The notes: generated from the letters alone by a model not told the origin. A DNA stretch of 64,000 nt from Asticcacaulis sp. AC466 (GCF_000495815.1 NZ_AWGE01000001.1:248001-312000), one strand, 5' to 3'; counted from the first letter of the stretch, positions 51,576-60,777 are shown. Translations and numbers: made by a program.

Positions 51576-52850
51576 ATGGACGACCAAAGCGCCGTATCCC
51601 TGACCGACCTGATGACCGCCATGGCCTCGAAAGCCAAGGCCGGCGCGGAAGCCTTGCGTCTGGCCGGCCCGGAGGTCCGCACAAAGGCCATTCTGGAAGC
51701 CGCCCGGTCGATCCGTAGCCGTGAAGCGCAGATACTGGCGGCAAACGCGAAAGATCAGCAGTTCGCCCGCGACAAGGGGCTGACCGATGCCATGATTGAG
51801 CGCCTTATCCTCAATCCGGCGCGCGTTGAAGCCATGGCCCGGGGATTGGAAGAGGTCGCGGCCCTGCCCGATCCGGTGGGGCGCGAGCTGGCGCGCTGGA
51901 CGCGGCCCAACGGCCTCGATATCGCGCGCGTCTCCACGCCCATCGGTGTCATCGCCATCATTTACGAAAGCCGCCCCAATGTCACCGCCGATGCGGCGGC
52001 CCTGTGCATCCGATCGTCCAATGCGGCCATTCTGCGCACCGGCTCGGAAGCGCTGAATTCGGCCCTGGCTATCTATGCGGCCTTCGAAGACGGGTTCCGC
52101 GCCGCCGGTCTGCCCGACACCTGCGTGCAATTGGTGCCGACCTCCGACCGGGATGCGGTAGGCCTCATCCTAGGCGGGCTTGATGGCGCCATCAACCTGA
52201 TCATTCCGCGTGGCGGCAAGTCCTTGGTGGCCCGAGTAAAGAAGGAGGCGCGTGCGCCGGTTCTGGCCCATCTGGAAGGGCTCAACCACACCTATATTCA
52301 CGCCGACGCTGATCCGCAAAAGGCCGTGAGTGTCACCCTGAACGCCAAGATGCGTCGCGTGTCGGTCTGCGGCGCGACGGAAACCCTTCTGATAGACGCG
52401 GCCGTGGCGAATGTCTTGTTGCCCCAGGTGGCAGAGGCTCTCGCGGCGGCGGGTTGCGAACTGCGCGGCGATACGACGGCGCAGAGCCTGTATCCCATGG
52501 CGGCGGCAACCGAAGAGGATTGGCGTACGGAATATCTGCTGCCGATCATCGCCATCCGGGTGGTTGACGGGATCGATGGCGCCATCGCCCATATCAAGAC
52601 CTATGGGTCCGGCCATACCGAAGCGATCATCACGGAAAATGCTGTTGCGGCTGAAACTTTTCTGAACGCGGTCGATTCCGCTATTGTCATCTGGAATGCC
52701 TCGACGCAGTATGCCGATGGCGGCGAATTTGGGTTCGGCGCCGAAATCGGCATCTCGACGGATCGTTTGCACGCGCGCGGGCCCGTAGGTGTCGAACAGT
52801 TGAACACCTTCAAATATGTTGTTCGGGGCGACGGCCAAACCCGCCCCTAG
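51576..52850 (+). CDS. proA: gamma-glutamyl phosphate reductase, ProA
   Basis: A 424-residue NADPH-dependent reductase for the second proline step. It is ALDH-like, with the catalytic Cys in RRVSVCGATETLL, GKSLVARVKKEA, NHTYIHADADPQKA and YGSGHTEAI, all ProA signatures. GAAGGAG precedes the ATG at 51576. It is coupled functionally with ProB, which hands over the unstable acyl phosphate. The downstream glycosyltransferase starts 34 bases later and may be read through. Confidence 0.95.
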   Translation: MDDQSAVSLTDLMTAMASKAKAGAEALRLAGPEVRTKAILEAARSIRSREAQILAANAKDQQFARDKGLTDAMIERLILNPARVEAMARGLEEVAALPDPVGRELARWTRPNGLDIARVSTPIGVIAIIYESRPNVTADAAALCIRSSNAAILRTGSEALNSALAIYAAFEDGFRAAGLPDTCVQLVPTSDRDAVGLILGGLDGAINLIIPRGGKSLVARVKKEARAPVLAHLEGLNHTYIHADADPQKAVSVTLNAKMRRVSVCGATETLLIDAAVANVLLPQVAEALAAAGCELRGDTTAQSLYPMAAATEEDWRTEYLLPIIAIRVVDGIDGAIAHIKTYGSGHTEAIITENAVAAETFLNAVDSAIVIWNASTQYADGGEFGFGAEIGISTDRLHARGPVGVEQLNTFKYVVRGDGQTRP

Positions 52851-52884
52851 TTCCGGTGGCCTTTAGTTCCTGTGATTCTGACGG

Positions 52885-53952
52885 ATGAAAATCGCGATCG
52901 TATTGCCGCCGGTCTATGCCTTTTGTGCGCTTTACCCGCATTCCATTGAAACCGTGATCAGGACGCTCGCGGCCGGATTGCCCGCGGAAGATCAGTTGCT
53001 GGTCATCTGCGACACGGGCGCTAAGGCCCGGTGCAACATCCCGGTGGTGGAGGTCGCCAATAGCTGGCACCGCTCACGCGACATCATTGCCGCCCTTCGC
53101 GCCTACGATCCGGACATTATCGAATTTCACCAAAGTGCCGCCATATTGCGTCCGGTCGCCAAGGCGTTCCGCGACCGGGCAACTGTTTTTTACCGTCATA
53201 ACTACGTCAAGCCACCAAAGAACCGTATCGATGCATGGCGCGTGACGCGCCGGCTGCGCTATTTCAAGACATTGGTCTTTGTCAGCGACGATACACGCGA
53301 AGATTTCTTGAGCCATTTCAGGGGACTGGCCGACAAAAGCGTCACTATTCATAATCCGATCCAGATCGACCAATGGAGCGGCAATCCGGACGACAAGGAC
53401 AGGACCATCCTGTTTTGCGCGCGCACCGTGCCTGAAAAAGGCCTATCGCCAATGATCGACGGTCTGCTGGACCTGTTGCCGCGCTATCCGCAGTGGCGCG
53501 GTGTTTTGTTGCTTGGCGATTTTGCCGCCGGAGGGGCATGGGCAGGCGCACAAGTCGCGCGGCTGGCGCCCATCGCGGACCAGGTGTCGATTCTGAAAAA
53601 CCAGAGCCTGGAAGACGTGCGCCACCATACGCAGCGCGCGGCGATTGCGGTTATTCCGTCTATGTGGCGTGAGCCGTTCGGCCTTACCGCACTCGAAGCC
53701 CACGCGGCCGGCTGCGCCGTCGTGTCGTCGGGCAGCGGCGGCTTGCGTGAAGTCAGCGGCCCCCATGCGGTCTTCCTGGATGAGGTAAGCGGTAGCGCGA
53801 TAGCCGCCGCCGTCGCAAGCTTGATAGACGCGCCGGACGAACGCAAGGCCTTGGCACGAAATGGGCAGGCGCACGTCAGGCATGCCCACGCCCTGCCGAC
53901 ACGCATGGCCCAGATAGCTGACGTGCGCCGGCGCATGACGGTAAATCGCTAA
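52885..53952 (+). CDS. GT4-family glycosyltransferase
   Basis: A 355-residue GT-B enzyme. The donor-site E-x7-E motif is EPFGLTALE (near 262-270), preceded by LFCARTVPEKGL and followed by SSGSGGLREV. The N-terminal acceptor domain has FYRHNYV. Acceptor and sugar are not predictable. It sits behind proBA, away from the pse locus, but a role in the same surface glycan is possible. No transmembrane segment is visible, so it is cytosolic or peripheral. Confidence 0.85.
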   Translation: MKIAIVLPPVYAFCALYPHSIETVIRTLAAGLPAEDQLLVICDTGAKARCNIPVVEVANSWHRSRDIIAALRAYDPDIIEFHQSAAILRPVAKAFRDRATVFYRHNYVKPPKNRIDAWRVTRRLRYFKTLVFVSDDTREDFLSHFRGLADKSVTIHNPIQIDQWSGNPDDKDRTILFCARTVPEKGLSPMIDGLLDLLPRYPQWRGVLLLGDFAAGGAWAGAQVARLAPIADQVSILKNQSLEDVRHHTQRAAIAVIPSMWREPFGLTALEAHAAGCAVVSSGSGGLREVSGPHAVFLDEVSGSAIAAAVASLIDAPDERKALARNGQAHVRHAHALPTRMAQIADVRRRMTVNR

Positions 53953-53971
53953 AGATTTGCGGTCGAGGAGG

Positions 53972-53993
53972 CTGTCATTTAACTGTCTTGAAA
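53972..53993 (+). promoter_or_regulatory. PhoB box upstream of phoR
   Basis: Two tandem 11-base units, CTGTCATTTAA (53972-53982) and CTGTCTTGAAA (53983-53993), match the CTGTCATAWAW Pho-box repeat. A lone CTGTCAC half-site occurs at 54017-54023. They lie 140 bases before phoR and predict phosphate-starvation autoregulation by PhoB. Confidence 0.72.
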
Positions 53994-54134
53994 TCCCTTT
54001 ATGGACAGGGTTCTTTCTGTCACAATCAGAACGTTTAACAGGTTTTTGGTTTTGCCGCGCTTTCTGTCCGAAGACCGGGCCATTGGCGCGGTAGTCTCAC
54101 CTTATCGGGAAGCGCTCTAAAGTTCGGCTTATTT

Positions 54135-55637
54135 ATGGACAAGCGTCAAAGCGTCTGGAAGTTCATTCCACTGGGTACCGTCTTGGGGTGCGCTGTCCTG
54201 ATTGCGATGGCTTTTTATCCTTCGCTTCATATCTTTCTGGTTTTTGTCGCGCTGCTGATCATTGGCTACACAATGATCAAGTATCTGGTGATGATTGGGG
54301 ATGCCGAAGAGCGTATCAAGGCGCTGAAGGCGCCGGAAAAGCAGGTTAAGGTCCAGCCCGAAGGGCCAAGTTTTCAGGAAGTGCTGCGCGCGGTCCCCGA
54401 CCCGGTAATGATCGTTTCGGGCCATGAACCCGACGATATCGCCGCCCGGCGTGTCATCTTCGCCAATGCCGCTGCCCAGATCGTGTTTCATTTGCGCGCC
54501 GATGGCGGACCTCTGGTCGGTGCCATTCGTGTGCCGGAAGTGCTGGAATGCGTCGATGAGGCGCTGTTCGGCGGCATCAGCGGTTCCGTCGATTTCGAAA
54601 CCAGCGGCGGCGCCCGTGATCAGTTCTGGCGCGCGTTTTCCTCGCCGCTGCCTATGGAAAACGTCACCGATGGCCAACGTCTCGCCCTTCTAGTCATCCG
54701 CGATGAAACCGATGCGCGGCGCATGGAACGGATGCGGGCCGACTTCCTGGCCAACGCCTCGCATGAGCTGCGCACACCCTTGGCCTCCATCACTGGCTTC
54801 ATCGAGACCCTGCGTGGCCCTGCAAAGGACGACGAAAAGGCACGTGACAAATTTTTGACAATCATGAGCGCCCAGGCTGACCGTATGGGGCGGCTGATTC
54901 AGGACCTTTTGTCCCTGTCGCGCATCGAAATGAGCGAACACGTGCCGCCGTCGGGCGAAGCAGACCTCGTTTCGGCGGTCAAGGATGTCACAGACAGCCT
55001 GTCTTTGATCGCCCAGCAGAAGCATGTCCGTCTACATGTCGATGCGCCGCGTCCAGGCCTTTATCCCATTATCGGCGATCGCGATCAGATCCTTCAGGTC
55101 GTGCAAAACCTGGTCGATAACGCGCTGAAATACGCGCCCGGCGAGTCTCAGGTCAGTATATCGGTCTGCTTTGACGTGCCCCTGCCGCAGGTTACTTCGC
55201 TGAGCGACAAACAGGCGGCGAAGCTGGTGCTGCTGCGGCCGGACCGCAATGTGCATGACCACTATGCCCGCATTACCGTGCGCGACGAAGGGCCAGGTAT
55301 CAAGCGTGAATTCCTGCCGCGTCTGGCGGAGCGTTTTTATCGTGTCGAAGGTCAGAAAAGCGGCGACCGCCTGGGCACCGGCCTGGGGTTGGCCATCGTC
55401 AAGCACATCATCAACCGCCACCGCGGCGGGTTGGTGGTGGAAAGTCAGGGGCCGGTTTCGGCGAACCACGACGATATCCTTGAGCGTGATGGCAAGGTGG
55501 CCGCTATTGCGCAACCGACCCCCCGCACATTCACCGCTTTTAGTGCTTACTTCCCCCAGATGCGCGCCTTTGGCGACGCTCCTACGCCGCGTCTGGTCGC
55601 TTCAGAAACCGCTGTCGGGCTTAAGGATGCGGGTTAA
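54135..55637 (+). CDS. phoR: phosphate-regulon sensor histidine kinase, PhoR
   Basis: A 500-residue kinase with two close transmembrane helices (11-29 and 32-52) and almost no periplasmic loop, as in PhoR. A PAS-like domain (78-190) precedes HisKA with H210 (FLANASHELRTPLASITGF). The HATPase has NLVDNALKYA, DEGPGIKREFLPRLAERFYRV (part DEGPGI, LAERFYRV) and GTGLGLAIVKHI. A C-terminal extension of about 60 residues is low in conserved features. The ribosome site is weak. phoU and phoB follow; the pst transporter genes usually in between are absent. Confidence 0.9.
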   Translation: MDKRQSVWKFIPLGTVLGCAVLIAMAFYPSLHIFLVFVALLIIGYTMIKYLVMIGDAEERIKALKAPEKQVKVQPEGPSFQEVLRAVPDPVMIVSGHEPDDIAARRVIFANAAAQIVFHLRADGGPLVGAIRVPEVLECVDEALFGGISGSVDFETSGGARDQFWRAFSSPLPMENVTDGQRLALLVIRDETDARRMERMRADFLANASHELRTPLASITGFIETLRGPAKDDEKARDKFLTIMSAQADRMGRLIQDLLSLSRIEMSEHVPPSGEADLVSAVKDVTDSLSLIAQQKHVRLHVDAPRPGLYPIIGDRDQILQVVQNLVDNALKYAPGESQVSISVCFDVPLPQVTSLSDKQAAKLVLLRPDRNVHDHYARITVRDEGPGIKREFLPRLAERFYRVEGQKSGDRLGTGLGLAIVKHIINRHRGGLVVESQGPVSANHDDILERDGKVAAIAQPTPRTFTAFSAYFPQMRAFGDAPTPRLVASETAVGLKDAG

Positions 55638-55652
55638 CCCCCTTTTTCAGTC

Positions 55653-55690
55653 GCCCATTATAAAACTGTCACAAAAACCGCCTAATGGGC
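55653..55690. repeat. inverted repeat with a Pho half-site between phoR and phoU
   Basis: GCCCATTA (55653-55660) and TAATGGGC (55683-55690) form a perfect 8-bp inverted repeat around CTGTCACAAAA, a single Pho-box-like unit. It could be a local promoter/operator for phoU-phoB, or mark a rearrangement point where pst genes are missing. Confidence 0.4.
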
Positions 55691-55760
55691 TATAGTTCCT
55701 GACAATTCAGGCGCCATGGCGTCAGGCTTCAGATCAGGGAATATCAAGGTGCCGATCAAG

Positions 55761-56459
55761 ATGAACAATCATATCGTCAAGACTTACGGCGACGAACTCG
55801 ACCAGCTTTCCGCTGAGGTTGTCCTGATGGGGGGGCTGGCCGAGGCTCAGGTTGCCGAAGCTGTCGAAGCTGTTGCCCGCCGCGATGTCGCCTTGGCGCA
55901 AAGCGTCGTCGGTCGCGATCACAAGCTCGACGAACTGGAAAAAGACATCGAGCGCAAGTGCATTCGATTGATCGCCCTGCGTCAGCCTTTGGCCGAGGAT
56001 CTGCGTAAGACCGTCGCCGCCATGAAGCTGGCGACCGCTCTGGAGCGCACCGGTGATCTGGCCAAGAATATCGCCAAGCGGTCCTTGGTCATTTCCGAAG
56101 CTGAACCGATGACACCGCTGACGCGTTCCATCGAACGGATGGGTAAGCTTGTGTCGTCACGTCTGCGCGACGTGCTGGACGCCTACAAGGGCGGCAAGGC
56201 CGACCTGGCCCAGAGCGTCTGGGCTTCGGATACCGAAGTCGATGAACATTACAACGCTCTGTTCCGCGAACTGCTGACCTACATGATGGGCGATCCGCGC
56301 ACCATCTCAGCCTGCACCCACCTGCTTTTCATGGCCAAAAATCTGGAACGCATTGGCGATTACGCGACCAACATGGCCGAACATATCAATTACGAGCTGA
56401 CGGGCGAAGACTATGTCGAAAGCCGCCCGAAGGCCAATACGCTGAGCAATCTGGAATAG
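55761..56459 (+). CDS. phoU: phosphate signalling adaptor, PhoU
   Basis: A 232-residue protein made of two three-helix bundles with the metal-binding repeats E-x3-D-x3-D-like: VVGRDHKLDELEKDIERKCI in the first and SVWASDTEVDEHYNALFREL in the second (core D-x-E/L-D-E-x). KNLERIGDYATNMAEHI is the family C-terminal signature. PhoU links the Pst transporter to PhoR. The ATG at 55761 (NNHIVKTYGDEL) is chosen; an in-frame GTG at 55749 is an alternative. phoB starts 11 bases downstream. Confidence 0.93.
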   Translation: MNNHIVKTYGDELDQLSAEVVLMGGLAEAQVAEAVEAVARRDVALAQSVVGRDHKLDELEKDIERKCIRLIALRQPLAEDLRKTVAAMKLATALERTGDLAKNIAKRSLVISEAEPMTPLTRSIERMGKLVSSRLRDVLDAYKGGKADLAQSVWASDTEVDEHYNALFRELLTYMMGDPRTISACTHLLFMAKNLERIGDYATNMAEHINYELTGEDYVESRPKANTLSNLE

Positions 56460-56470
56460 ATTAGAGTGTT

Positions 56471-57160
56471 ATGAAGCCCTACATCATCATTGCCGAAGAC
56501 GAAGACGCGCTGGGGACCCTGCTCAGCTATAATCTTGAGAAGGAAGGCTACGAAGTCGGTCTGGCGACGGACGGCGACGAAGCCCTGGTGATGATCAAGG
56601 AGCGTGTGCCTGATCTTCTCGTCTGCGACTGGATGATGCCGAAGGTATCCGGCATCGAGGTCTGCCGCCGCGTGCGTCAGCAAACCCAGACGCGCAACCT
56701 GCCCATAGTCATGCTGACCGCACGCTCGGAAGAGACCGATCGTATCCGGGGCCTGGATACCGGCGCGGACGATTATGTCGTCAAACCGTTCTCCATGGTC
56801 GAGCTGATGGCGCGTATTCGCGCAGTCCTGCGCCGCATTCGTCCGGCCCTGTCGGAAGACCGGGTCGAATTCGGCGAGATCAGCGTTGACCGCCTGTCTC
56901 ATCGTGTTCAGCGTGCCGGCCGCGACATCCATCTGGGGCCGACGGAATACAAGCTGCTCGATTATCTGATGCAATATCCCCGCCGCGTTTTTTCGCGTGA
57001 ACAATTGCTCGACGCCGTCTGGGGTAATGATGTCTATGTCGAAGCCCGCACGGTTGACGTCCATGTCGGTCGCCTGCGCAAGGCACTGAACAATGGTGCC
57101 GATTTCGACCCGATCCGTACGGTTCGCTCAGCCGGCTACTCGCTCGACGTTCAGGGCTAA
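56471..57160 (+). CDS. phoB: phosphate-regulon response regulator, PhoB
   Basis: A 229-residue OmpR/PhoB-family regulator. Receiver phosphoacceptor D53 (LVCDWMMPKVSG), acidic pocket in AEDEDALG, and VVKPFSM with the conserved Lys. The C-terminal winged HTH (about 130-225) has GPTEYKLLDYLM and VFSREQLLDAVWG and VDVHVGRLRKAL. It is the expected partner of PhoR upstream and would bind the Pho box before phoR. Confidence 0.95.
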   Translation: MKPYIIIAEDEDALGTLLSYNLEKEGYEVGLATDGDEALVMIKERVPDLLVCDWMMPKVSGIEVCRRVRQQTQTRNLPIVMLTARSEETDRIRGLDTGADDYVVKPFSMVELMARIRAVLRRIRPALSEDRVEFGEISVDRLSHRVQRAGRDIHLGPTEYKLLDYLMQYPRRVFSREQLLDAVWGNDVYVEARTVDVHVGRLRKALNNGADFDPIRTVRSAGYSLDVQG

Positions 57161-57167
57161 GGCCCAC

Positions 57168-57971
57168 CTAATTCGTCCCGAGGGCCGTGCGGCGTAGGAT
57201 CAGGTCTGCCGTCTGTTCTGGCTGGTCCCACATCGGAAAATGCCCGCACCGTTCGAACCAGTGCAGCGTGGCGTGCGGAAATGCGGCCAATGCCCGCTCG
57301 GCCTGGGCGGGCAGGCACAGGCGATCCTGGCGTCCCCAACCGATGGTGACCGGACCCGATGATGCCGCCGATGGTCCCGTTTGCATCGGGCTGTTGTACA
57401 GGTCGGTGACGAGAGCGGTACAGGTTCCGGTGTTGGCGAAATGCTTCAATTCATCGGCTGCGAAATCGGACGGGAGAGACGAAGCGCGCGCCGACAGTTG
57501 CAGCAGGAGCAGGTTGCGCAGGACGGTATTTTTTGCCAGGGCCGGCAGGCCTGCTTTCAATCCGCGCAATAAAAGCCCTGACGCCATCAGACTGGCGTCG
57601 AAATAGTTGCGCTCCCATCCTTGCCAAAAGCCGCCGGGATCAAGCGCGACCGCGGCGCCAACCAGACCCCGCCGCGACAGTTCCAGCACCATGCGCCCGC
57701 CCATCGAACTGCCAACCACATCAACTCCTTGCCAGCCTTCCCGGTCTAACAAACGTTCGACCGATGCGGTCAAGCCGTTGAATGTACCGCTGTCGCCCTC
57801 TGCCGGTGCATCTCCATGGCCGGGCAGGTCAATCACGATCACCTCTCGCGCAGAGGTCAGTCGGGGCAGAACCAGGCGCCAGGATTGCCAGGTACCGCCC
57901 AGACCATGAATGAGCAGCAGTTTGGGACCGTTGCCTTGACGATATCGGATCATCGATCTGTCTTGTGGCAT
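57168..57971 (-). CDS. alpha/beta hydrolase
   Basis: A 267-residue soluble hydrolase. HGLGGTWQSW supplies the oxyanion region, the nucleophile Ser is in VVGSSMGGRMV, the acid in GWGRQDRLCLP and the base His in ERCGHFPMWDQPE. No family-specific substrate can be assigned. It is tail-to-tail with phoB, with seven bases between, and stands alone. It is not closely similar to the hydrolase in the pse cassette beyond the shared fold. Confidence 0.83.
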   Translation of the reverse strand: MPQDRSMIRYRQGNGPKLLLIHGLGGTWQSWRLVLPRLTSAREVIVIDLPGHGDAPAEGDSGTFNGLTASVERLLDREGWQGVDVVGSSMGGRMVLELSRRGLVGAAVALDPGGFWQGWERNYFDASLMASGLLLRGLKAGLPALAKNTVLRNLLLLQLSARASSLPSDFAADELKHFANTGTCTALVTDLYNSPMQTGPSAASSGPVTIGWGRQDRLCLPAQAERALAAFPHATLHWFERCGHFPMWDQPEQTADLILRRTALGTN

Positions 57972-58083
57972 TGATCGTCTGGCCTGGTGTGTATTTAGAC
58001 ATGAACCGGTTCGAGGCGTTTCGCGGCCCGATTTGCGCGAAATCCAGCATTATGGCCGCACGCGTAAGGTTTCGATATCTCTA

Positions 58084-59100
58084 TCAGGCCGTGCGGTCTA
58101 TTTTTACGCCCGGCAGAAGTCTGGGCGGCGCGAGGCTGAGGTCGAAGCGGATTTCCTTACTGCGGTAGTCGATAGTCACGGCCGAAAATTGCCGCAGGTA
58201 ATCCATGCCGATCAGCAGGGCAGGGCGTTGCCGCAGTTTCCAGACACTGAAATCCGGCACGTCGGCGATCACCAGCGTGCCGTCGGTAAAGGTCAGGTCC
58301 TGTAGTCGGATACGTTTGACCGGCAATATATCGCCGGTGAATTCGCCGCCCGTAACGCCGGTCAGCGTCATCGTGCCGCGTGAGCCAAGCTGGCGGTTGC
58401 GCGCCTTCAATGCGGTCATCAAGGCGACATTGCCGACCGAAACCTCGGCGCCGGTATCGATGAAGGCAGTGGCGGACATGTTATCGACCAAGCAGTCTAT
58501 GATACGCAATCGGCCATCGCTGCCCTTGGTGTGTATGTGTGTCGATTCCACGCCGCGTCCGGGTGTGTTGGGCTTTGATTTCGGCTGTTCTATACGCATG
58601 AGGCGGTGCTGGAAATCGAAGGTGACACGCGTCCCATTGATGACGTCCAGGCCAAGATAGCCATCGGCGAACAACGAGGTGCGCGGCAGCACGGGCAAGT
58701 CTAGACCCGTACGGTTGAATGGCCCAAAGGAGAGGCTGTCTATATGACTGCTCGGGACCTCGATGCGCTTCGATATGCCATCGATGGTCACCGGCCTGCC
58801 GGCAGGCAAGGCGAGACGCATGGCGACATTATCCGCGATGACCGATCTTTCGGCGCCGGTGTCGACCACGAAGTGATACGGGCCTTGGCCATTGATTTGC
58901 ACGTCGATTGTCAGGTGGTTGGCGAGGTCCCTACCGGCCGCTAGATTGGCCGTGTCATGGTCGGCATCCGTGCCCGGTGGTGGCGCGGCCGTTATCGTCT
59001 GGGGGAAGGCGTGGCTCGCGCGCAGAGCACCGGCAATGGCCACAGCGCCCGTACAGCCGATCAGGCCGCGTCGCGATGGATGGCGGAATAGGCTGGTCAT
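58084..59100 (-). CDS. Tat-exported retropepsin-like aspartic protease with two catalytic motifs
   Basis: A 338-residue protein. The N-terminus SRRGLIG with a hydrophobic stretch is twin-arginine-like. Two retropepsin lobes are in one chain: D80 in FVVDTGAERSVI and D215 in AFIDTGAEVSVG, each followed by a hydrophobic-hydrophobic-Gly element (YLGLDVING; LLIGMDYLR). The lobes could form the active dimer interface within one polypeptide, as in pepsin. Most bacterial homologues have a single lobe. The periplasmic substrate is unknown. Confidence 0.82.
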   Translation of the reverse strand: MTSLFRHPSRRGLIGCTGAVAIAGALRASHAFPQTITAAPPPGTDADHDTANLAAGRDLANHLTIDVQINGQGPYHFVVDTGAERSVIADNVAMRLALPAGRPVTIDGISKRIEVPSSHIDSLSFGPFNRTGLDLPVLPRTSLFADGYLGLDVINGTRVTFDFQHRLMRIEQPKSKPNTPGRGVESTHIHTKGSDGRLRIIDCLVDNMSATAFIDTGAEVSVGNVALMTALKARNRQLGSRGTMTLTGVTGGEFTGDILPVKRIRLQDLTFTDGTLVIADVPDFSVWKLRQRPALLIGMDYLRQFSAVTIDYRSKEIRFDLSLAPPRLLPGVKIDRTA

Positions 59101-59181
59101 GGACGTTTCCCCGGCCGGGTTATATTTTCAGGCCAGGGATTAGCATAACGCTGTTTTTCAGACGTGCAATCTCCGCATGTG

Positions 59182-59760
59182 TCAGAGCCCCAATCCGGCG
59201 CGCTGGCGGGCGGCATAGAGGTCAGTGCCCGGCGTGGTATAGGCCTCAAGCACGGCTACGGCATCCAGTCGGTGAACGTCGGTTATTACGTCAATGCCGC
59301 GCCCGCGGTAGGTGTCAGCCCAGTCGCCGCGCTTGTCGCCTTCGTCGAACTGAACGCGGCGGTCGTCGGCGGCGCGGGCGGAGCAGACAAGACGCCGAAC
59401 CCCCGTCCAGGGAATGGCGCCGCCACACATGGCGCAGGGTTCGGAACTGCTGACCAGCTCACAGGCGCTGATCGGCACGTCGCCATTGGCCAGCCGACGT
59501 TCGGCCAGGCAGATCGCGACCATTTCGGCATGCAGGATAGACGACTTCTCACGCAGGGCCAGGTTGACGCCAAGCGCGACAAGGCGACCGGTGCTCATTT
59601 CGAACACCGCAGCGGCAAAGGGGACGCCTGTGCCTTCCATGACCGTGCGTCGAGACATCTCGATCACGAAAGCCGCGCGTGCCTCGATGGTTGCGAAAAT
59701 TGGCGCGGCTTCATTGATCTCATCGACCCAGGCGGGCGTGGAAAAGCTGAAGCCGGCCAT
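59182..59760 (-). CDS. nucleoside/cytidine deaminase-superfamily protein (guanine deaminase-like)
   Basis: A 192-residue zinc deaminase. H77-A-E79 and P-C109-x2-C112 are the zinc and proton-shuttle motifs. CGGAIPWTGVRRLVCSA fits the CDA superfamily branch with guanine deaminase and TadA. Length is above that of TadA (about 150). The substrate is unresolved: free base or nucleoside deamination is likelier than tRNA editing. It starts three bases after the hslO stop, so the two are probably cotranscribed. Confidence 0.82.
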   Translation of the reverse strand: MAGFSFSTPAWVDEINEAAPIFATIEARAAFVIEMSRRTVMEGTGVPFAAAVFEMSTGRLVALGVNLALREKSSILHAEMVAICLAERRLANGDVPISACELVSSSEPCAMCGGAIPWTGVRRLVCSARAADDRRVQFDEGDKRGDWADTYRGRGIDVITDVHRLDAVAVLEAYTTPGTDLYAARQRAGLGL

Positions 59761-59763
59761 GAT

Positions 59764-60720
59764 TTACAACCCGACCAGAAAGGTTTTGGAGCAGTACTCG
59801 CAGGTGATGTGCACCTTCCCGTCGGCTTCGAGCATTTCAGCCTGTTCCTCGGGGCTGAAGGACTGCACCAGACCTTCGACACGGTCCTGGGAGCAGCGGC
59901 ATAGCTTATGTATGTGCTTCGGGGCCGATAGCCGCACGCCGTCCTCATGGAACAGGCGGTAGAGCAGGCGGTCGGCGGACAGGTCGAAATCAGTCAGCTC
60001 TTCCTCGCCCAGGGTTTCGAACAGGGCGCGGATATGCTGGAAGGACTCTTTGGTTTCGCCACGGGTTTCATCGGCGGCGATGGCCTGGATCATGGCGCCG
60101 GCGGCGCGCCAGTGACGCCCGTCCAATCCGGTTGTCTCGCTGACGGCCAGCTTGATCTGGGTCGGGACCTGCTCCGACTGGGCGAAATAATGTTCGGCAC
60201 ACAGGGCGAGGCTTTCCCCTTCGATCGGAGTAATGCCCTGATACCGCTCACCATGATCTTCCGGATCGAGAGTCATGATGAAGGTGCCCTTGCCCAGAAG
60301 GCTTTGGGCGCCGAGGCTTTGGAACTTGTTTTCATTATTAGCGATAAGGGCATCCAGTTCGGCGCGGTCGAAGCGGCAGAAGCCCCGCAGGCCGCCGCGC
60401 GTATCGTAGTCGGCCACGACATAGCGCACAACGCCATCGCCCTGGGCCTGAAGGATCAGCCGGCCCTCGAATTTCAGCGATGCCCCGACCAGCACGGCCA
60501 GCACGCAAGCTTCGCCAAGCAGGTTGGCGATCACCGGCGGATAATCGTGCGCCTTTAGGATCTGGTCTATCGTGTCGCCCAGCCGGACCACACGCCCGTG
60601 GACAGGATGCGCCTCGATGACGAAGCGGGCGGAATAGTCTTCGGTGGGGTCGATGGTATCAGGCATGAATTCAGTAGATTTCGTTGCAGAATTTACGGGT
60701 TTTGCAGGCTTTTGGGTCAT
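59764..60720 (-). CDS. hslO: redox-regulated chaperone Hsp33, HslO
   Basis: A 318-residue holdase chaperone activated by oxidation. The zinc-binding switch cysteines are C274-x-C276 (LCRCSQ) and C307-x2-C310 (TCEYC). GVVRYVVADYDTRGGLRGF and GITPIEGESLALCAEHYF (in parts DTRGGLRG, PIEGESLALC) lie in the core domain. The N-terminus is about 25 residues longer than in E. coli. The start at 60720 or the in-frame ATG at 60666 cannot be separated, since neither has a clear ribosome site. Confidence 0.92.
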   Translation of the reverse strand: MTQKPAKPVNSATKSTEFMPDTIDPTEDYSARFVIEAHPVHGRVVRLGDTIDQILKAHDYPPVIANLLGEACVLAVLVGASLKFEGRLILQAQGDGVVRYVVADYDTRGGLRGFCRFDRAELDALIANNENKFQSLGAQSLLGKGTFIMTLDPEDHGERYQGITPIEGESLALCAEHYFAQSEQVPTQIKLAVSETTGLDGRHWRAAGAMIQAIAADETRGETKESFQHIRALFETLGEEELTDFDLSADRLLYRLFHEDGVRLSAPKHIHKLCRCSQDRVEGLVQSFSPEEQAEMLEADGKVHITCEYCSKTFLVGL

Positions 60721-60745
60721 TGGACAACAGTTTTAAAGAATTAAG

Positions 60746-60777
60746 CCGCCACATGCCATAATAAATGGCGAAGGCGG
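60746..60777 (+). promoter_or_regulatory. hairpin in the leader of the serB-serA fusion gene
   Basis: CCGCC (60746-60750) pairs with GGCGG (60773-60777), and inside GCCAT (60755-60759) pairs with ATGGC (60765-60769) around AATAA. It lies about 100 bases before the fusion gene and divergent from hslO. No T-run follows. It may be a leader structure or an operator. Confidence 0.35.
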
